Assembly: GCA_017473925.1 (NCBI GenBank)
Contig: JAFUIY010000112.1
Coordinates: forward strand, 1-35,622
Reading direction: 5' to 3'
Length of the DNA: 35,622 bases
Source: Clostridia bacterium
GTDB lineage: Bacteria > Bacillota > Clostridia > Oscillospirales > Acutalibacteraceae
Shown: positions 9,443 through 17,586 of the stretch, one piece after another
Layout of the letters: every line of letters begins with the position of its first letter
Position numbering within the stretch: position 1 is the stretch's first letter
Made by a program: the position numbers and the translations under genes
The notes under the pieces: generated by a model
Seen by the model: the letters and a program-made list of their open reading frames with translations, nothing else
Databases searched by the model: none
Told to the model about the DNA's origin: nothing

Positions 9443-9967
9443 AACATCTCATTGTATTGTTATCATGCCGAGGTTTTCGGCGGCAGAGATAGTTTTGTTA
9501 TCGTATGCTCCCGACGGAGCTCTGAACATGGTGGGAGAGTGACCGGTTATATTTCTGACCGTTTCATTGCATTTATGAATATCGAGCATAATGTTTTCAT
9601 AATTCATAGTCGGCAAATCCTTGTGTGAATATCCGTGGTTACCGAGTTCATGCTCTGCATCATAGATTTTTTGTACTTCATTTATATAATCATCAGCCCA
9701 GGAGCCAAGCAGGAAAAATGTCGCCTTGACATTATACTTGTCAAGTGTTTCAAGAATGGAATCAATATCGCTGTTGCCCACAGCGCAGTTGAATGTAATT
9801 GCAACTTTCTTTTCGGCAGTCTCAATATTGTAAATCGGTATCATCCTCGCCTCACCCGAAACAGCATCAGAGAGCGTGTGTGCAGTCATAAAAATTCCGA
9901 AAACAACCAAAAGTATAACAGCCATCGTAATAATTACCGATTTCAATTTAACAGATAAAATCTTTAT
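9443..9967 (-). pseudogene. Decayed polysaccharide deacetylase (NodB-type), 3' end lost
   Basis: The reading frame encodes an N-terminal membrane anchor (VIITMAVILLVVFGIFMTA) and a NodB-like domain: VAITFNCAVG, NVKATFFLLG, ELGNHGYSHKDL (metal-binding HGYSH) and FRAPSGAYD. Normal homologues of 230-260 residues continue ..IQ-W-D-V-D-S; here the Trp codon is TGA (9449-9451), followed by GAT GTT and then the 52-bp repeat. The best RBS (GGAGG, 9975-9979) is placed for a start at 9967, which reads ATA instead of ATG; TTG at 9946 is the next possible start. The FN(C) and AVG residues also depart from the usual FD(C)AWG. Together these indicate a gene no longer making an active enzyme. Confidence 0.75.
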
Positions 9968-10063
9968 ATTAACACCTCCGTAATATATATGAGATATTTA
10001 TGTTTGTATGAAAAGCAAGGGTGTGATACTATGATTGCTTTGTATTTGCATAAAAATCATCGG

Positions 10064-10092
10064 TTGAATAATAAATTGTTTTATGTTAGAAT
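10064..10092 (+). promoter_or_regulatory. Sigma-A-type promoter of the helicase gene
   Basis: TTGAAT (10064-10069), 17-nt spacer, TAGAAT (10087-10092), giving an expected start of transcription near 10099, 23 nt before the ATG at 10122. An in-frame ATG at 10083 lies within this promoter and so cannot be the start. Confidence 0.65.
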
Positions 10093-10121
10093 GGATTTAT
10101 CTTATTTCAGGAGTGGATGAT

Positions 10122-12746
10122 ATGAAAGATTTCAGTAAAATCAGATTTAAGTGGACATTCCGGGATTATCAGAAGGCTGTGCTTGACAATTCACAGAAGC
10201 ATCTGAAAGACAAAAGAATTCATATTGTGGCTGCTCCCGGCAGCGGCAAGACTATTCTCGGTCTTGAGCTTGTGTGCCGACAGAATGCACCTGCTCTTGT
10301 TTTGTCACCCTCTGTTACAATCCGTCAGCAATGGGGTGAGAGATTTATTGAAGCTTATCTTCCCGAAAGTGAAAATCCCGATGAATACATATCCTATTCT
10401 CTGAATAAACCGTCGCTGATAACTTCAATCACATATCAGGCACTTCATGCGGCATTTACAAAATCAGTTGTTGAAGCCGAAGACGGTGACGATGCTTTTG
10501 AAACTGAGGAAGTTCAGGACTACAGCAATTTTGACATCTTTGCCGAAATAAAAAAGGCAGGGATAAAAACAATCTGCCTTGATGAAGCACATCATCTTAA
10601 AAGTGAATGGCAGAAGGTGCTTGAAAAATTTGTTTCAGCACTCGGAAATGAAGTCACAATCATTGCCCTGACTGCAACTCCGCCTTATGACAGCACGCCT
10701 GCCGAATGGAACAGATATCAGACACTTTGCGGTGATATTGACGAGGAAATTTTTGTTCCTCAGCTTGTTGTTCAGAAAACTCTCTGTCCCCATCAGGATT
10801 ACATATATTTTAGCTATCCCACAGACGATGAAGCTAAACTGCTTGCCGATTACAAAGCAAAGGCAAAAGCAGTAAGTGAAAAAATCATTGCAGAGGGACT
10901 TCCCGCAAAGGCTTTGCATGTGTCGGGAGCTTCGGGTAATGAAGAATTGCTTTATGACAATATCGACGGGTTCAGGTCTCTTGTATGTGTTGCAAAAAAA
11001 TGTAATGCAACCATTTCACAGAGCCTTGAAGAAAAGGTCAATGAGGGTAGAAATGCACCCGTTTATTCAATAAAAGAAGCAGAAAAAGCATTTCAGTTCA
11101 TCATTGATAAGCCTGATATTTTTACCGAAGAAATCAGCGAAAGGCTGAAAAGTATACTTTCATCAGATGCTCTTCTTGAAAAAAGAAAAGTCTGTCTTGT
11201 GTCAAATGAAAAAATCAACAAAATGCTTGTGTCTTCTGTCGGTAAACTCGGAAGCATTAACAGAATTGCCGAGAGTGAATATGAAAATCTCGGTGACGGA
11301 CTCCGTATGCTGATTCTCACGGACTACATCAGAAAAGATATGATGAAAATTGTGGGCACCGAAGAAGAAATTCATCAGCTGGGCACCGTGCCTGTTTTTG
11401 AATCACTCCGAAGAATCAATCCTGACGGAAAAATTGCCGTTCTTTCGGGTACTCTTGTGATTCTGCCCGATTCTGCAGTTGAACCTGTTCAGGAAATTGC
11501 ATATAACGAGGGTGTGCCCTGCAGAATAAAGAAAATTGAAAACACAAATCATACTGAGATAATTTTCTCGGGTTCAAACAAGAATAAAGTCAGCATCATT
11601 ACAAAGGCTTTTCAGACAGGTGTCATAAATGTGCTTATAGGTACAAAATCTCTCTTGGGTGAGGGGTGGGATTCACCAAACATCAATTCACTCATTCTTG
11701 CAAGCTTTGTGGGAAGCTTTATGCTTTCAAATCAGATGCGTGGCAGAGCTATAAGAATTGATAAGAAAAATCCTGAAAAGGTATCGAACATCTGGCATCT
11801 TGTGACTGTTGAGCCCGAATCAGACAATGAAATCATAAGTGATGATTTTGAAACAATGAAGCGTCGTTTCGCATGTTTTCAGGCACCTGCTTATAACAGC
11901 GATGTCATTGAAAGCGGAACGGATAGAATTGATATTCTTGAGCCACCCTTTGACAGTCAGGGGCTTGAAAACATAAACAGCCGTATGCTTTCACTTGCAA
12001 AAGAAAGAAATGTTATGGCAGGCAGATGGACAGGTGCAGTCAAAGGTAAAGCAAGACCTGAAATTGTTGAAGTGAGTGAAGTTCCTGCAGAAGTTCAGCC
12101 TGCAAAGGCAGTTCATAAGAATAAAATTTACACAATCATTCTTGCAGTACTTCTTGTTCTTTCAATAGTTATCATCGCAACATCGGGATTTTTCGGCGGT
12201 CTTATCGGATTTTTCATTGCTGCGGTCTGTTCCGTCCTGCTTATAAAAACCTCATCGGTTGTGATGAAAAATTCATCTCCGGAAAAAACTGTAAGCAATA
12301 TTTCTTCCGCAATTCTCAGAACGCTCAAAGAAATTGGTGAAATAGACAGCCGAGGGGCAAGAATTGTTGTTGAAAAATCAGCAAAGAAAAATATAATAAA
12401 CTGTTCTCTTGAAAGGGCAACAGTCAGGGAAAAGAACGTTTTTGCAAAGGCAGTTTCAGAGCTTCTTTCCCCCATTGATGACCCCAGATATATTCTTATC
12501 GGCACAAAAGGTTTTTCAAAGCTTGCAACAAAGAATTATGTGCAGAGCTATGCCTGTCCTTCGGTTCTCGGTGCAAACAAAGAAACAGCAGCAGTTCTTG
12601 CAAAGAATCTTAAATCTGCAGGCGGCAGATTTGAACTTATTTTTACAAGAAATGAAATGGGCAGAAAAGAACTTTTTAAATGCCGAAAATATTCTTATAT
12701 CAACGCAAACGGAAAAATGATAAGGAATAAAAAAATAATCAAGTAA
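10122..12746 (+). CDS. SF2 DEAH-box helicase with internal transmembrane hairpin
   Basis: An 874-residue protein. Helicase motifs: Walker A AAPGSGKT (residues 37-44), LVLSPSVTIRQQW (Ia region), DEAH at 154-157 (CLDEAHHLKSEW) and LTATPP about 30 residues on. The C-terminal lobe has LIGTKSLLGEGWDSPN and MRGRAIRID (motif VI, arginine finger). This matches the restriction-enzyme-type (ResIII/type III-like) SF2 helicases. Two adjacent hydrophobic helices follow at about 667-710 (YTIILAVLLVLSIVIIATSG and GFFIAAVCSVLLI), then a 160-residue soluble tail of unknown fold. Start chosen by RBS AGGAG before ATG 10122. No nuclease or methyltransferase neighbour is present. A membrane-tethered helicase is unusual; role unknown, defence or RNA metabolism both conceivable. 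Confidence 0.8.
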   Translation: MKDFSKIRFKWTFRDYQKAVLDNSQKHLKDKRIHIVAAPGSGKTILGLELVCRQNAPALVLSPSVTIRQQWGERFIEAYLPESENPDEYISYSLNKPSLITSITYQALHAAFTKSVVEAEDGDDAFETEEVQDYSNFDIFAEIKKAGIKTICLDEAHHLKSEWQKVLEKFVSALGNEVTIIALTATPPYDSTPAEWNRYQTLCGDIDEEIFVPQLVVQKTLCPHQDYIYFSYPTDDEAKLLADYKAKAKAVSEKIIAEGLPAKALHVSGASGNEELLYDNIDGFRSLVCVAKKCNATISQSLEEKVNEGRNAPVYSIKEAEKAFQFIIDKPDIFTEEISERLKSILSSDALLEKRKVCLVSNEKINKMLVSSVGKLGSINRIAESEYENLGDGLRMLILTDYIRKDMMKIVGTEEEIHQLGTVPVFESLRRINPDGKIAVLSGTLVILPDSAVEPVQEIAYNEGVPCRIKKIENTNHTEIIFSGSNKNKVSIITKAFQTGVINVLIGTKSLLGEGWDSPNINSLILASFVGSFMLSNQMRGRAIRIDKKNPEKVSNIWHLVTVEPESDNEIISDDFETMKRRFACFQAPAYNSDVIESGTDRIDILEPPFDSQGLENINSRMLSLAKERNVMAGRWTGAVKGKARPEIVEVSEVPAEVQPAKAVHKNKIYTIILAVLLVLSIVIIATSGFFGGLIGFFIAAVCSVLLIKTSSVVMKNSSPEKTVSNISSAILRTLKEIGEIDSRGARIVVEKSAKKNIINCSLERATVREKNVFAKAVSELLSPIDDPRYILIGTKGFSKLATKNYVQSYACPSVLGANKETAAVLAKNLKSAGGRFELIFTRNEMGRKELFKCRKYSYINANGKMIRNKKIIK

Positions 12747-12750
12747 AAAT

Positions 12751-12799
12751 TGCACTAAAGAACAATATGAATTATTCTTCTGACACGTTAGAATATAAT
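12751..12799 (+). promoter_or_regulatory. Promoter with degenerate TGCACTAAAGTAC element (site 1)
   Basis: TGCACTAAAGAACAATA at 12751-12767 matches the shared element except for GAAC in place of GTAC. TAGAAT begins 26 nt after the core (12789) and TATAAT 31 nt after it (12794-12799). It lies upstream of the zinc-finger gene at 12835. This is the weakest of the six sites. Confidence 0.5.
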
Positions 12800-12834
12800 A
12801 GTATTAATATTCTAATAAAGCAGAGGATAATTAT

Positions 12835-13176
12835 ATGTTGAAGTCTGTAACAAAAAAGTTTCTTGATAAGTCAACAAAAACACATTTTGAATTTGAATTC
12901 TTTTGTGATTGTTGCGGAAAAACAATACCAACACCCGTGTTAGAATTTATCAACGGTTTTGCAGACGAAAAACATATTACGGATGAGCAAAGACAAGCAA
13001 GAGATATTCTGTATTCATTTGAGCACAACAATGCATACGAAAGAGCAAATATTGAAGCGAGATTTGAGCTGGACAGATGTGCAAAATGCGGTGATATGGT
13101 TTGCTTTGATTGTTCTTTTTTTGCAGATGATAAGGGGCAAGTGCTGTGTCAGCATTGTATAAAAGATAAAAGTTGA
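12835..13176 (+). CDS. Small zinc-finger protein of unknown function
   Basis: A 113-residue acidic protein with four paired-cysteine motifs: CDCC near residue 24-27, CAKC near 82-85, CFDC near 90-93 and CQHC near 107-110. The spacing suits two structural zinc sites, an isolated N-terminal knuckle and a FYVE/treble-clef-like C-terminal cluster. There is no signal peptide or membrane segment. RBS is GAGG (12822-12825), 9 nt before ATG. It is preceded by a degenerate copy of the shared activator element and followed by a terminator. I do not recognise a named family. Confidence 0.65.
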   Translation: MLKSVTKKFLDKSTKTHFEFEFFCDCCGKTIPTPVLEFINGFADEKHITDEQRQARDILYSFEHNNAYERANIEARFELDRCAKCGDMVCFDCSFFADDKGQVLCQHCIKDKS

Positions 13177-13187
13177 TACATACAAAA

Positions 13188-13213
13188 AAACATCCCGGAA
13201 AATCGGGATGTTT
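13188..13213. terminator. Bidirectional terminator
   Basis: AAACATCCCG (13188-13197) pairs with CGGGATGTTT (13204-13213) around a 6-nt loop. A-rich sequence precedes it and T-rich sequence follows, so it can serve the convergent genes ending at 13176 and 13230. Confidence 0.85.
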
Positions 13214-13229
13214 GCTTTTACATTATGCT

Positions 13230-13766
13230 TTAAAATTCAGTAAGAATTACAGAGCCGTCTTCACCGCTGATTGTAACTGTGTAGTTTTTTGTTACACCTT
13301 GTGCATCCTTGTATGATATGCCGTAAGCGGGTGAATCACCGTAAAATGTGAGTGTTACTTCAAGAGGCTTTTCTTCTGTTAATATGTCGAGATTATAAAG
13401 CGATTCCGTATCAAATGTTACATTGCCGTCTTCATCAACATCTGTGATTGAAAGAGAAAGAAAACTGAAATCTGTGACAATACCTTCTGACATAAATATC
13501 AGTTTTGTTGAATCTGCTGTTTCGTCAACAGTAAAGCTGATGTAATCGGAATAATTGTTTATGTTTTCTGAGTAATCAACTGTTATTTTTGATTCTTTTG
13601 AGATTTCAGTTTCAGAAGAACTTTCCGTTGTTTTATCAATCTGATTCATAATTGTTGTCTGAACATCTGAGGGTGAATCATCATGTTCTTCCGGTTTGTT
13701 GCAACCGCTGAAAACAGTGATAATAACTGCAATAATAAGAACTGCTGAAAAAAATCTTGCTTTCAT
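13230..13766 (-). CDS. Secreted lipoprotein, function unknown
   Basis: A 178-residue precursor. Start at ATG 13766, preceded by AAGGAG. A lysine-containing n-region, hydrophobic core (FFSAVLIIAVIITVF) and lipobox VFSGC predict lipidation of the cysteine at about residue 21. A Ser/Thr/Glu-rich linker (about 35-60) leads to a 110-residue predicted beta-sandwich domain without a recognised family. It is transcribed divergently from the sensor operon, and its promoter carries the shared element with perfect spacing, so it probably belongs to the same regulon. Confidence 0.75.
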   Translation of the reverse strand: MKARFFSAVLIIAVIITVFSGCNKPEEHDDSPSDVQTTIMNQIDKTTESSSETEISKESKITVDYSENINNYSDYISFTVDETADSTKLIFMSEGIVTDFSFLSLSITDVDEDGNVTFDTESLYNLDILTEEKPLEVTLTFYGDSPAYGISYKDAQGVTKNYTVTISGEDGSVILTEF

Positions 13767-13800
13767 TCCTTTTTTCTCCTTATTATAAATATTCAATTAT

Positions 13801-13843
13801 AGTATATCAGTAAATGAAAAAAATTTCATTGTACAAAAGTGCA
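13801..13843 (-). promoter_or_regulatory. Lipoprotein promoter with shared activator element (site 2)
   Basis: Reading on the minus strand, TGCACTTTTGTACAATG (13843-13827) is followed by TATACT (13806-13801), whose first base is 25 nt past the core. The usual -35 position reads ATGAAA, a poor match to TTGACA. The palindrome also lies in the upstream region of the divergent sensor operon, where the spacing to its candidate -10 (TATATT, 13879-13884) is about 37 nt. Confidence 0.65.
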
Positions 13844-13904
13844 GTTTTTTTGTTGTAGATTTTTGTAACGTTTTATGTTATATTAAAAAACAGGGGGTGA
13901 CTGA

Positions 13905-15563
13905 ATGAGAAAAAATGAGAACAAGACACTTATAATAACATCCGTTATACTTCTTCTTTTTCTTGCATTGTTTTATGAAAGACTGTATGAACAGTTTACA
14001 AATGAATTCTTAAGGTCTGCATTCAGCACCGTTACAAATGTTTTTGAAATTGTTGCAGTTCTGCTGTGGTGTGTTTCAGTAAAAAACAGAATAATAAACA
14101 AGCAGATTTGTCGTTATCTGATTTATGTAGGCAGTCTGATGTGTTTCTGGCTGTTTATCCGTACAATAAAATGGTATTTTGTAAGCAATTTTGATGTTGT
14201 TACACGATACCTGTGGTATATGTACTATATCCCGATGATGCTGATACCGCTTTTCGGTGTTTTTATTGCATCATTTATCGGTAAAACCGAGAATTACAGA
14301 TTACCGTGGCTGTGGAAATTGCTATATATACCTGCAGTCATTCTTATCGGACTTGTTATGACAAATGATATGCACCGTCTGGTGTTTGATTTCCCGAACG
14401 GAATCTATTATTTCAATAATGACTATACATATAGTTTTGTTTTCTATATTGTTATCAGTTGGTTTATGATTCTGGGGGCATGTTTTGTTATAACCATGAT
14501 TATAAAATGCCGTGTGCCCGGCAGCCGTGCTTTTCAGAAAATGCCTGCGTTGGTTCTTGTATGTGCAACGGTTTTCTGGGTGGTATATTATCTGGGCTTC
14601 AGGGGCTGTGACCTTGTTGCAGTGGACTGCCTGATAATTATATTACTTCTTGAAAGTTCTATTCAGAGCGGTCTTATACGCTCAAATCAGGGTTATAATG
14701 AACTGTTCAAAAAAACATCAATTACCGTTCAGATTGCAGACAACGATTATAATCAATGCTATATGTCTGAAAATGCGAAAACCTTTTCCAAAAGTGTTAT
14801 GATAAAGGCTGCCCGTAATCCTGTTGATATCGGTAATGTAAGACTTTGCTGCAAAACAATTTCGGGCGGATATGTTCTCTGGCAGGAGGATATCAGTAAG
14901 ATTAAAAAGCTGATGTCTGAACTGCGTGAAACTCAGGAACAGCTCAATGAAAATAATGAACTGCTTCGTGCTGAGAATGAGCTGAAAGAAAAGAAAGCCC
15001 GTATTGATGAAAAAAACAGACTTTATGACAGAATAACTCACGATGTTTCAGTTCAGTTGGAAAAAGCAGAAAATCTTCTTGCTGAAGCCGAGGATAATTC
15101 TGAAAAGTCAAAAGAAATACTCTCCGAACTCTGTGTTCTGAGTGCTTATATCAAACGAAGAGGCAATCTTCTGCTTCTGAGTGAAGACTATTATTTTGTA
15201 CGCTCAAAGGAGCTTGAATATTGTCTTCGTGAATCCCTTGATAATATCAGTCTTAACAATGTTTATGTTGCACTGGCAGGTAATTGTGACTGTAAAATGT
15301 CTATTGAAAACGCAGTTCTTTTGTATGACCTTTTTGAAAAGACAACAGAGCTTCTTCTGCATGAAATGACAGCATATTTTGTGTATCTTAACTGTGACGA
15401 AAAGAAAATTGTTCTTCGTTTGCAGATTGGTTGCAAAACAGAAATCAATATGAATACACTTGCTGAAATTTCTGCATTTCAATCTGTACGCAATATTTCG
15501 ATTGATGAAGAAGATGTCACGGTTGATATTGAAGTGTACAGGAAGGTGATGACGGATGCTTGA
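13905..15563 (+). CDS. 7TM histidine-kinase-like sensor, degenerate catalytic region
   Basis: A 552-residue membrane protein. About seven or eight hydrophobic helices fill residues 8-260, like the 7TM N-terminal domain of Clostridia histidine kinases. A PAS-like segment (about 270-335), a long coiled coil (about 337-410) and a short alpha/beta region follow. The coiled coil contains ITHDVSVQL with His at about 379, resembling a DHp H-box. The C-terminal 130 residues lack recognisable N and G boxes, so it probably cannot bind ATP as a kinase. RBS GGGGG is well placed before ATG. It overlaps the next kinase gene by 8 nt. It probably senses the signal and passes it to, or pairs with, the active kinase encoded next (inference). 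Confidence 0.75.
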   Translation: MRKNENKTLIITSVILLLFLALFYERLYEQFTNEFLRSAFSTVTNVFEIVAVLLWCVSVKNRIINKQICRYLIYVGSLMCFWLFIRTIKWYFVSNFDVVTRYLWYMYYIPMMLIPLFGVFIASFIGKTENYRLPWLWKLLYIPAVILIGLVMTNDMHRLVFDFPNGIYYFNNDYTYSFVFYIVISWFMILGACFVITMIIKCRVPGSRAFQKMPALVLVCATVFWVVYYLGFRGCDLVAVDCLIIILLLESSIQSGLIRSNQGYNELFKKTSITVQIADNDYNQCYMSENAKTFSKSVMIKAARNPVDIGNVRLCCKTISGGYVLWQEDISKIKKLMSELRETQEQLNENNELLRAENELKEKKARIDEKNRLYDRITHDVSVQLEKAENLLAEAEDNSEKSKEILSELCVLSAYIKRRGNLLLLSEDYYFVRSKELEYCLRESLDNISLNNVYVALAGNCDCKMSIENAVLLYDLFEKTTELLLHEMTAYFVYLNCDEKKIVLRLQIGCKTEINMNTLAEISAFQSVRNISIDEEDVTVDIEVYRKVMTDA

Positions 15564-16863
15564 CTTTTTTGAGATTTCATCGGGATTCCGTGTTGCTTTC
15601 CTTGCAGTGATATTTATTGTTGTGTTTTTTTCCGTTTTTTTTCTGATAGAATTGTTAAGGACGGAAAAACAAACTTTTGCAAAAATATCCGTTGCCTTTT
15701 TCAGTATTCTTGACACTGTTATTCTCATTATTTATTCATCGGGAATGTCTTATTTCTTTTATTCCAATCCTTTGAATGAAAAAACAAAAGAATTTATGAC
15801 TATTCCGATTGTTTTTATCAGCATACCCGTTATCCTGCTTTTTGCTGAAATTGTTTATCTGGGAACCAGAGAACTTCATAACAGAAAACAGTCAATTACA
15901 AGCAATTCAATCAAAGAAAGCTTTGACAATCTTCCCACGGGGCTTTGTTTTTCCCTTCCTGACGGAAGAATTCAGCTTTTCAATCACACTATGAGTGAAT
16001 TGTGTTATACAATTACGGACGCTGAACTTCAGAATGCAGATTCATTCTGGAAAACACTCGCCAACGGATATGTCAGCAGAAATGTGAAAAGACTCTCATC
16101 GGGCGAAAATCCTGAATTCAGACTGCCTGACGGAAGTATATGGTTGTTCAGAAAAAATAAGCTCGACGATGAAAAAATTCAGATTACAGCCACCGATATT
16201 ACACAGTTTCATAATCTTACCCAAAGGCTCAGGGAAAAGAATATCGTTCTGTCAGATATGAACGAACGACTTCGTAAATACGGTGAAAATGCAGATGAAC
16301 TGACCCGTTCAAGAGAACGCCTTGAAACAAAAGAGCGAATTCATAACAGTCTGGGACAGGCATTACTTGCGACAAGACACAGTCTAAAAAATGAAAACGG
16401 TGATCTGTCTTCTGTTATGGAGCTGTGGAAAAGAAATATTTCCGTTCTTAAAACGGGTGCAACAAATAATGAAGAGGAATATACGCTCAATACTTTGTTT
16501 GATGCTGCATTTTCGGCAGGAATAACCATTGACCTGAGCGGAGAATTGCCCGATAATAATGAAATAAGAAAACTGTTTGTTGTTGCCGCTACAGAAGCTC
16601 TTACAAATGCTGTCCGTCATGCAAAAGCAAAAACTCTTTATATCGGTTTCAGCCATTGTGCAGATAATTATTCCGTAAGGTTTACCAATGACGGTATACC
16701 TCCTGCGAAAGAAATATCAGAAGGCGGCGGAATGGGAAATCTTCGTAAACGTGTTGAAAGAATGAACGGACAAATGCGTGTCATATCAAAACCGAGGTAT
16801 GCACTCGAAATTACTATTGATGCAAAGGCAGATGATTCAGATGTTGAATGTACTTATAGTTGA
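15556..16863 (+). CDS. NarL-type sensor histidine kinase
   Basis: A 435-residue protein with three N-terminal membrane segments (about 12-32, 43-65, 77-100), a PAS-like domain (about 115-220), a coiled coil, a dimerisation helix with ERIHNSLGQAL (phospho-acceptor His at about 263) and an HATPase_c domain: N box EALTNAVRHAKA (Asn near 351) and G box EGGGMGNLRKRVERMNG. The H-box reads H-N-x-x-x-Q where HisKA_3 kinases usually have H-D/E-x-x-x-Q, so the catalytic acid is missing and activity may be altered. It overlaps the upstream sensor by 8 nt and the response regulator by 23 nt, indicating a co-translated three-gene operon. Confidence 0.85.
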   Translation: MLDFFEISSGFRVAFLAVIFIVVFFSVFFLIELLRTEKQTFAKISVAFFSILDTVILIIYSSGMSYFFYSNPLNEKTKEFMTIPIVFISIPVILLFAEIVYLGTRELHNRKQSITSNSIKESFDNLPTGLCFSLPDGRIQLFNHTMSELCYTITDAELQNADSFWKTLANGYVSRNVKRLSSGENPEFRLPDGSIWLFRKNKLDDEKIQITATDITQFHNLTQRLREKNIVLSDMNERLRKYGENADELTRSRERLETKERIHNSLGQALLATRHSLKNENGDLSSVMELWKRNISVLKTGATNNEEEYTLNTLFDAAFSAGITIDLSGELPDNNEIRKLFVVAATEALTNAVRHAKAKTLYIGFSHCADNYSVRFTNDGIPPAKEISEGGGMGNLRKRVERMNGQMRVISKPRYALEITIDAKADDSDVECTYS

Positions 16864-17473
16864 AGACGATTCAATGGCTCGCAAATTGCTTGAAATTTAT
16901 ATAAACGAAAGTTCAGACTATGAAATGGTTCATTCCATAGAAAGTGCGGCAATGGCTGAGTTTTATTGCCTTACAAACAAAATTGATATCATTCTTATGG
17001 ATGTCTGCACGGCAATGGATGCAAACGGTCTTGAAGCTGCTGAAAAAATCAAGAAAAGCTTTCCCGACATTAAAATAATCATTATCACAAGTCAGCCCGA
17101 ATGCAGTTTTATTGACAGGGCAAGAGCGATTGGCGTTGACAGCTTCTGGTACAAAAATGCAAATGCCGAGGAAATTATTTCCGTGCTTGACAGAACGGTT
17201 GCAGGGGAGAATATTTATCCTGATACTACACCCGATTTGAAATTCGGTGATGCGAAAAGCAGCGAGCTTACTGAGAGGGAGCTTGAAGTTCTGCGTGAGC
17301 TTACGGGTGGGGAGCCTGATGCAGTCATTGCAGAAAAGCTTCACATGTCGCTGAGAACCGTAAAAGCACATATTCAGAATATGCGTGAAAAAACAGGCTT
17401 CCGAAACAGAACGGAGCTTGCAGTAAGAGCCCGTGAAATCGGACTTGTTATAAAAGATAAAAAATCAGAATAA
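16841..17473 (+). CDS. NarL/LuxR-family response regulator
   Basis: A 210-residue regulator. Receiver domain: acidic pocket EDD at 8-10, phospho-acceptor Asp near 54 (IILMDVCTAMDA), switch residue in IIITSQPE and conserved Lys in FWYKNA. The C-terminal LuxR-type HTH begins at LTERELEVLRELTGG and contains AVIAEKLHMSLRTVKAHIQN as recognition region. Start at ATG 16841, because MLNVLIVEDD is the standard receiver start; earlier in-frame ATGs would add about 21 residues inside the kinase gene. It is probably phosphorylated by the adjacent kinase. It is the obvious candidate to bind the palindromic element found at six promoters nearby. Confidence 0.92.
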   Translation: MLNVLIVEDDSMARKLLEIYINESSDYEMVHSIESAAMAEFYCLTNKIDIILMDVCTAMDANGLEAAEKIKKSFPDIKIIIITSQPECSFIDRARAIGVDSFWYKNANAEEIISVLDRTVAGENIYPDTTPDLKFGDAKSSELTERELEVLRELTGGEPDAVIAEKLHMSLRTVKAHIQNMREKTGFRNRTELAVRAREIGLVIKDKKSE

Positions 17474-17483
17474 GTTTTATCTG

Positions 17484-17508
17484 AAGTGCCTTTCGGGGCA
17501 CTTTTTTT
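17484..17508 (+). terminator. Rho-independent terminator of the two-component operon
   Basis: AAGTGCC (17484-17490) pairs with GGCACTT (17497-17503), followed by a run of T to 17508. The first T of the next activator element is the last base of this run. Confidence 0.9.
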
Positions 17509-17550
17509 GCACTTAAGTACGATGAAGAATTATCTGATTTAATGTATTAT
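17508..17550 (+). promoter_or_regulatory. 5'-nucleotidase promoter with shared activator element (site 3)
   Basis: TGCACTTAAGTACGATG (17508-17524) followed by TATTAT (17545-17550), which starts 25 nt after the GTAC core end. The -35 position reads ATGAAG. A further TATAAT at 17556-17561 is closer to the gene but has different spacing. Confidence 0.65.
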
Positions 17551-17586
17551 TTATATATAATATGTTGAATCAGGGGAGAATGCATT

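Noticed and set aside
9144..9542. Plus-strand frame spanning the 52-bp repeat
   Set aside because: It begins inside the isomerase gene on the other strand, lacks an RBS and crosses the pseudogene; probably not coding.
10083..10121. Upstream in-frame ATG giving a longer helicase start
   Set aside because: It lies within the predicted -10/-35 region and lacks an RBS, whereas ATG 10122 has AGGAG.
13863..13884. Sigma-A promoter for the sensor operon
   Set aside because: TATATT is a fair -10, but no acceptable -35 exists and spacing to the activator element differs from the other sites, so it is only mentioned, not annotated.
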